The position numbers and the translations under genes were made by a program. DNA of 6,479 nt, from assembly GCA_937138955.1 (NCBI GenBank), contig CAKZPJ010000270.1:1-6479 (forward strand), in the 5' to 3' direction. Below, piece by piece: positions 6,132 to 6,479 of this stretch. The DNA is from an uncultured Flammeovirgaceae bacterium (GTDB lineage Bacteria; Bacteroidota; Bacteroidia; Cytophagales; Cyclobacteriaceae). The stretch's first letter is position 1; each line of letters starts with the position of its first letter. The notes beneath the pieces were generated by a model. That model was given only the letters and a program-made list of their open reading frames with translations. It ran no database searches and had not been told where the DNA came from.

Positions 6132-6368
6132 TTACACAGTTACATTGTGGATACTTTTTACACGAATGGTCTCATTGGCGAAAAGAATACAAGCCTGTAG
6201 GTCTTCCTTTTCTAAGTCAGGGTAGTCTTCCGGAACTTCTTCGGTAGTCATACCCGCCGCGAGCAGATCAAGCATTACTTCCACCGGATAGCGCATATTG
6301 CGAATAGTTGGCTTTCCGAAGCTAACCTTCGGGTTTATCGTAATTCTTTTCAGCAATTCTTCTCTCAT
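6132..6368 (-). CDS. DUF433 family protein (probable antitoxin)
   Basis: From ATG at 6368 the product is 78 residues, the normal DUF433 length. A GTG at 6380 would add MTNT and is less likely. The family pattern R-I-T-x-x-P-x-x-x-x-G-K-P-x-I-R-x-x-R-x-P-V-E is visible in RITINPKVSFGKPTIRNMRY (8-27), with Asn24 where Gly is usual. It continues with LDLLAAGMTTEEV (33-45), DYPDLEKEDLQACI (48-61) and FANE. DUF433 proteins are small winged-helix-like DNA binders, commonly the antitoxin partner of DUF5615 toxins. The tight downstream DUF5615 gene supports that role. An AT-rich leader with a 17-bp near-palindrome lies 32 nt upstream, consistent with autoregulation by the antitoxin or the complex, as in most type II systems. 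Confidence 0.9.
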   Translation of the reverse strand: MREELLKRITINPKVSFGKPTIRNMRYPVEVMLDLLAAGMTTEEVPEDYPDLEKEDLQACILFANETIRVKSIHNVTV

Positions 6369-6399
6369 CGTATTGGTCACTGAATTTATTGGTGTTCTA

Positions 6400-6417
6400 C
6401 GAAGATACAGTATTTTC
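6400..6417 (-). promoter_or_regulatory. Candidate promoter/operator of the DUF433-DUF5615 unit
   Basis: GAAGATACAGTATTTTC (6401-6417) is an odd-length palindrome around A6409, with 7 of 8 pairs matching. On the minus strand TATCTTCG (6407-6400) matches the Bacteroidota -7 box TAnnTTTG at all but one position and overlaps the left arm. AAGATAC recurs at 6431-6437. A palindrome over a -7 box just before an antitoxin gene suits autorepression. No clear -33 element was found, and chance AT-rich symmetry is possible. Confidence 0.35.
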
Positions 6418-6479
6418 TGTTTTTATTGTTAAGATACGATTCTCCTGGGTGCATAACAAGTTGTCGTAAAGATGTATAA

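Noticed and set aside
6386..6478. Minus-strand frame open from the right edge for about 30 codons, ending at TAA
   Set aside because: Too short to separate from chance, the encoded peptide has no motif, and it would overlap the candidate promoter of the DUF433 gene.

Overview
This window looks like a chromosomal piece from a member of the Bacteroidota, probably a marine-type Cytophagales relative; the genus is inference. The reasons are the Bacteroidota-style BY-kinase with an exopolysaccharide export partner, starts without Shine-Dalgarno sequences, TTG/ATG starts in A/T-rich leaders, lipoprotein signals typical of the phylum, and one good match to its TAnnTTTG -7 promoter box.

The left two thirds (2-3914, + strand) is the end of a surface-polysaccharide operon. 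It holds the last 31 codons of a probable glycosyltransferase, rfbC/rmlC (dTDP-sugar 3,5-epimerase), a Wza-like outer-membrane export lipoprotein, and a Wzc-like co-polymerase fused to a tyrosine autokinase. The gaps are 11 nt (rfbC to wza-like) and 6 nt (wza-like to wzc-like), so these three are almost certainly co-transcribed. The epimerase supplies a deoxysugar donor. The kinase and the export channel would together span the envelope to control chain length and secretion. A convergent gene (4005-4601, - strand) encodes an unrecognised lipoprotein and closes the block.

The right third (about 4790-6479, all - strand) is accessory in character. From right to left in transcription order it holds an intact DUF433/DUF5615 pair (type II toxin-antitoxin style, 1 nt apart), a 53-codon small gene resembling Bacteroidota antitoxin-like proteins, and a long near-perfect hairpin that may end that transcript. 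Beyond the hairpin is a broken XRE-family helix-turn-helix gene (one frameshift), whose stop overlaps the start of a second ORF by 4 nt (ATGA). That second ORF is also broken by a single-base shift in an A-run. A 17-bp perfect inverted repeat with a 103-bp spacer spans the junction of these two broken genes. Hand counts give about 34% G+C in 5101-5220 against about 48% in 3241-3300, consistent with a different origin for the broken pair.

I found no convincing undescribed system. The least explained parts are the inverted repeat over the broken HTH module, the long hairpin, and the small third gene behind the DUF433/DUF5615 pair.
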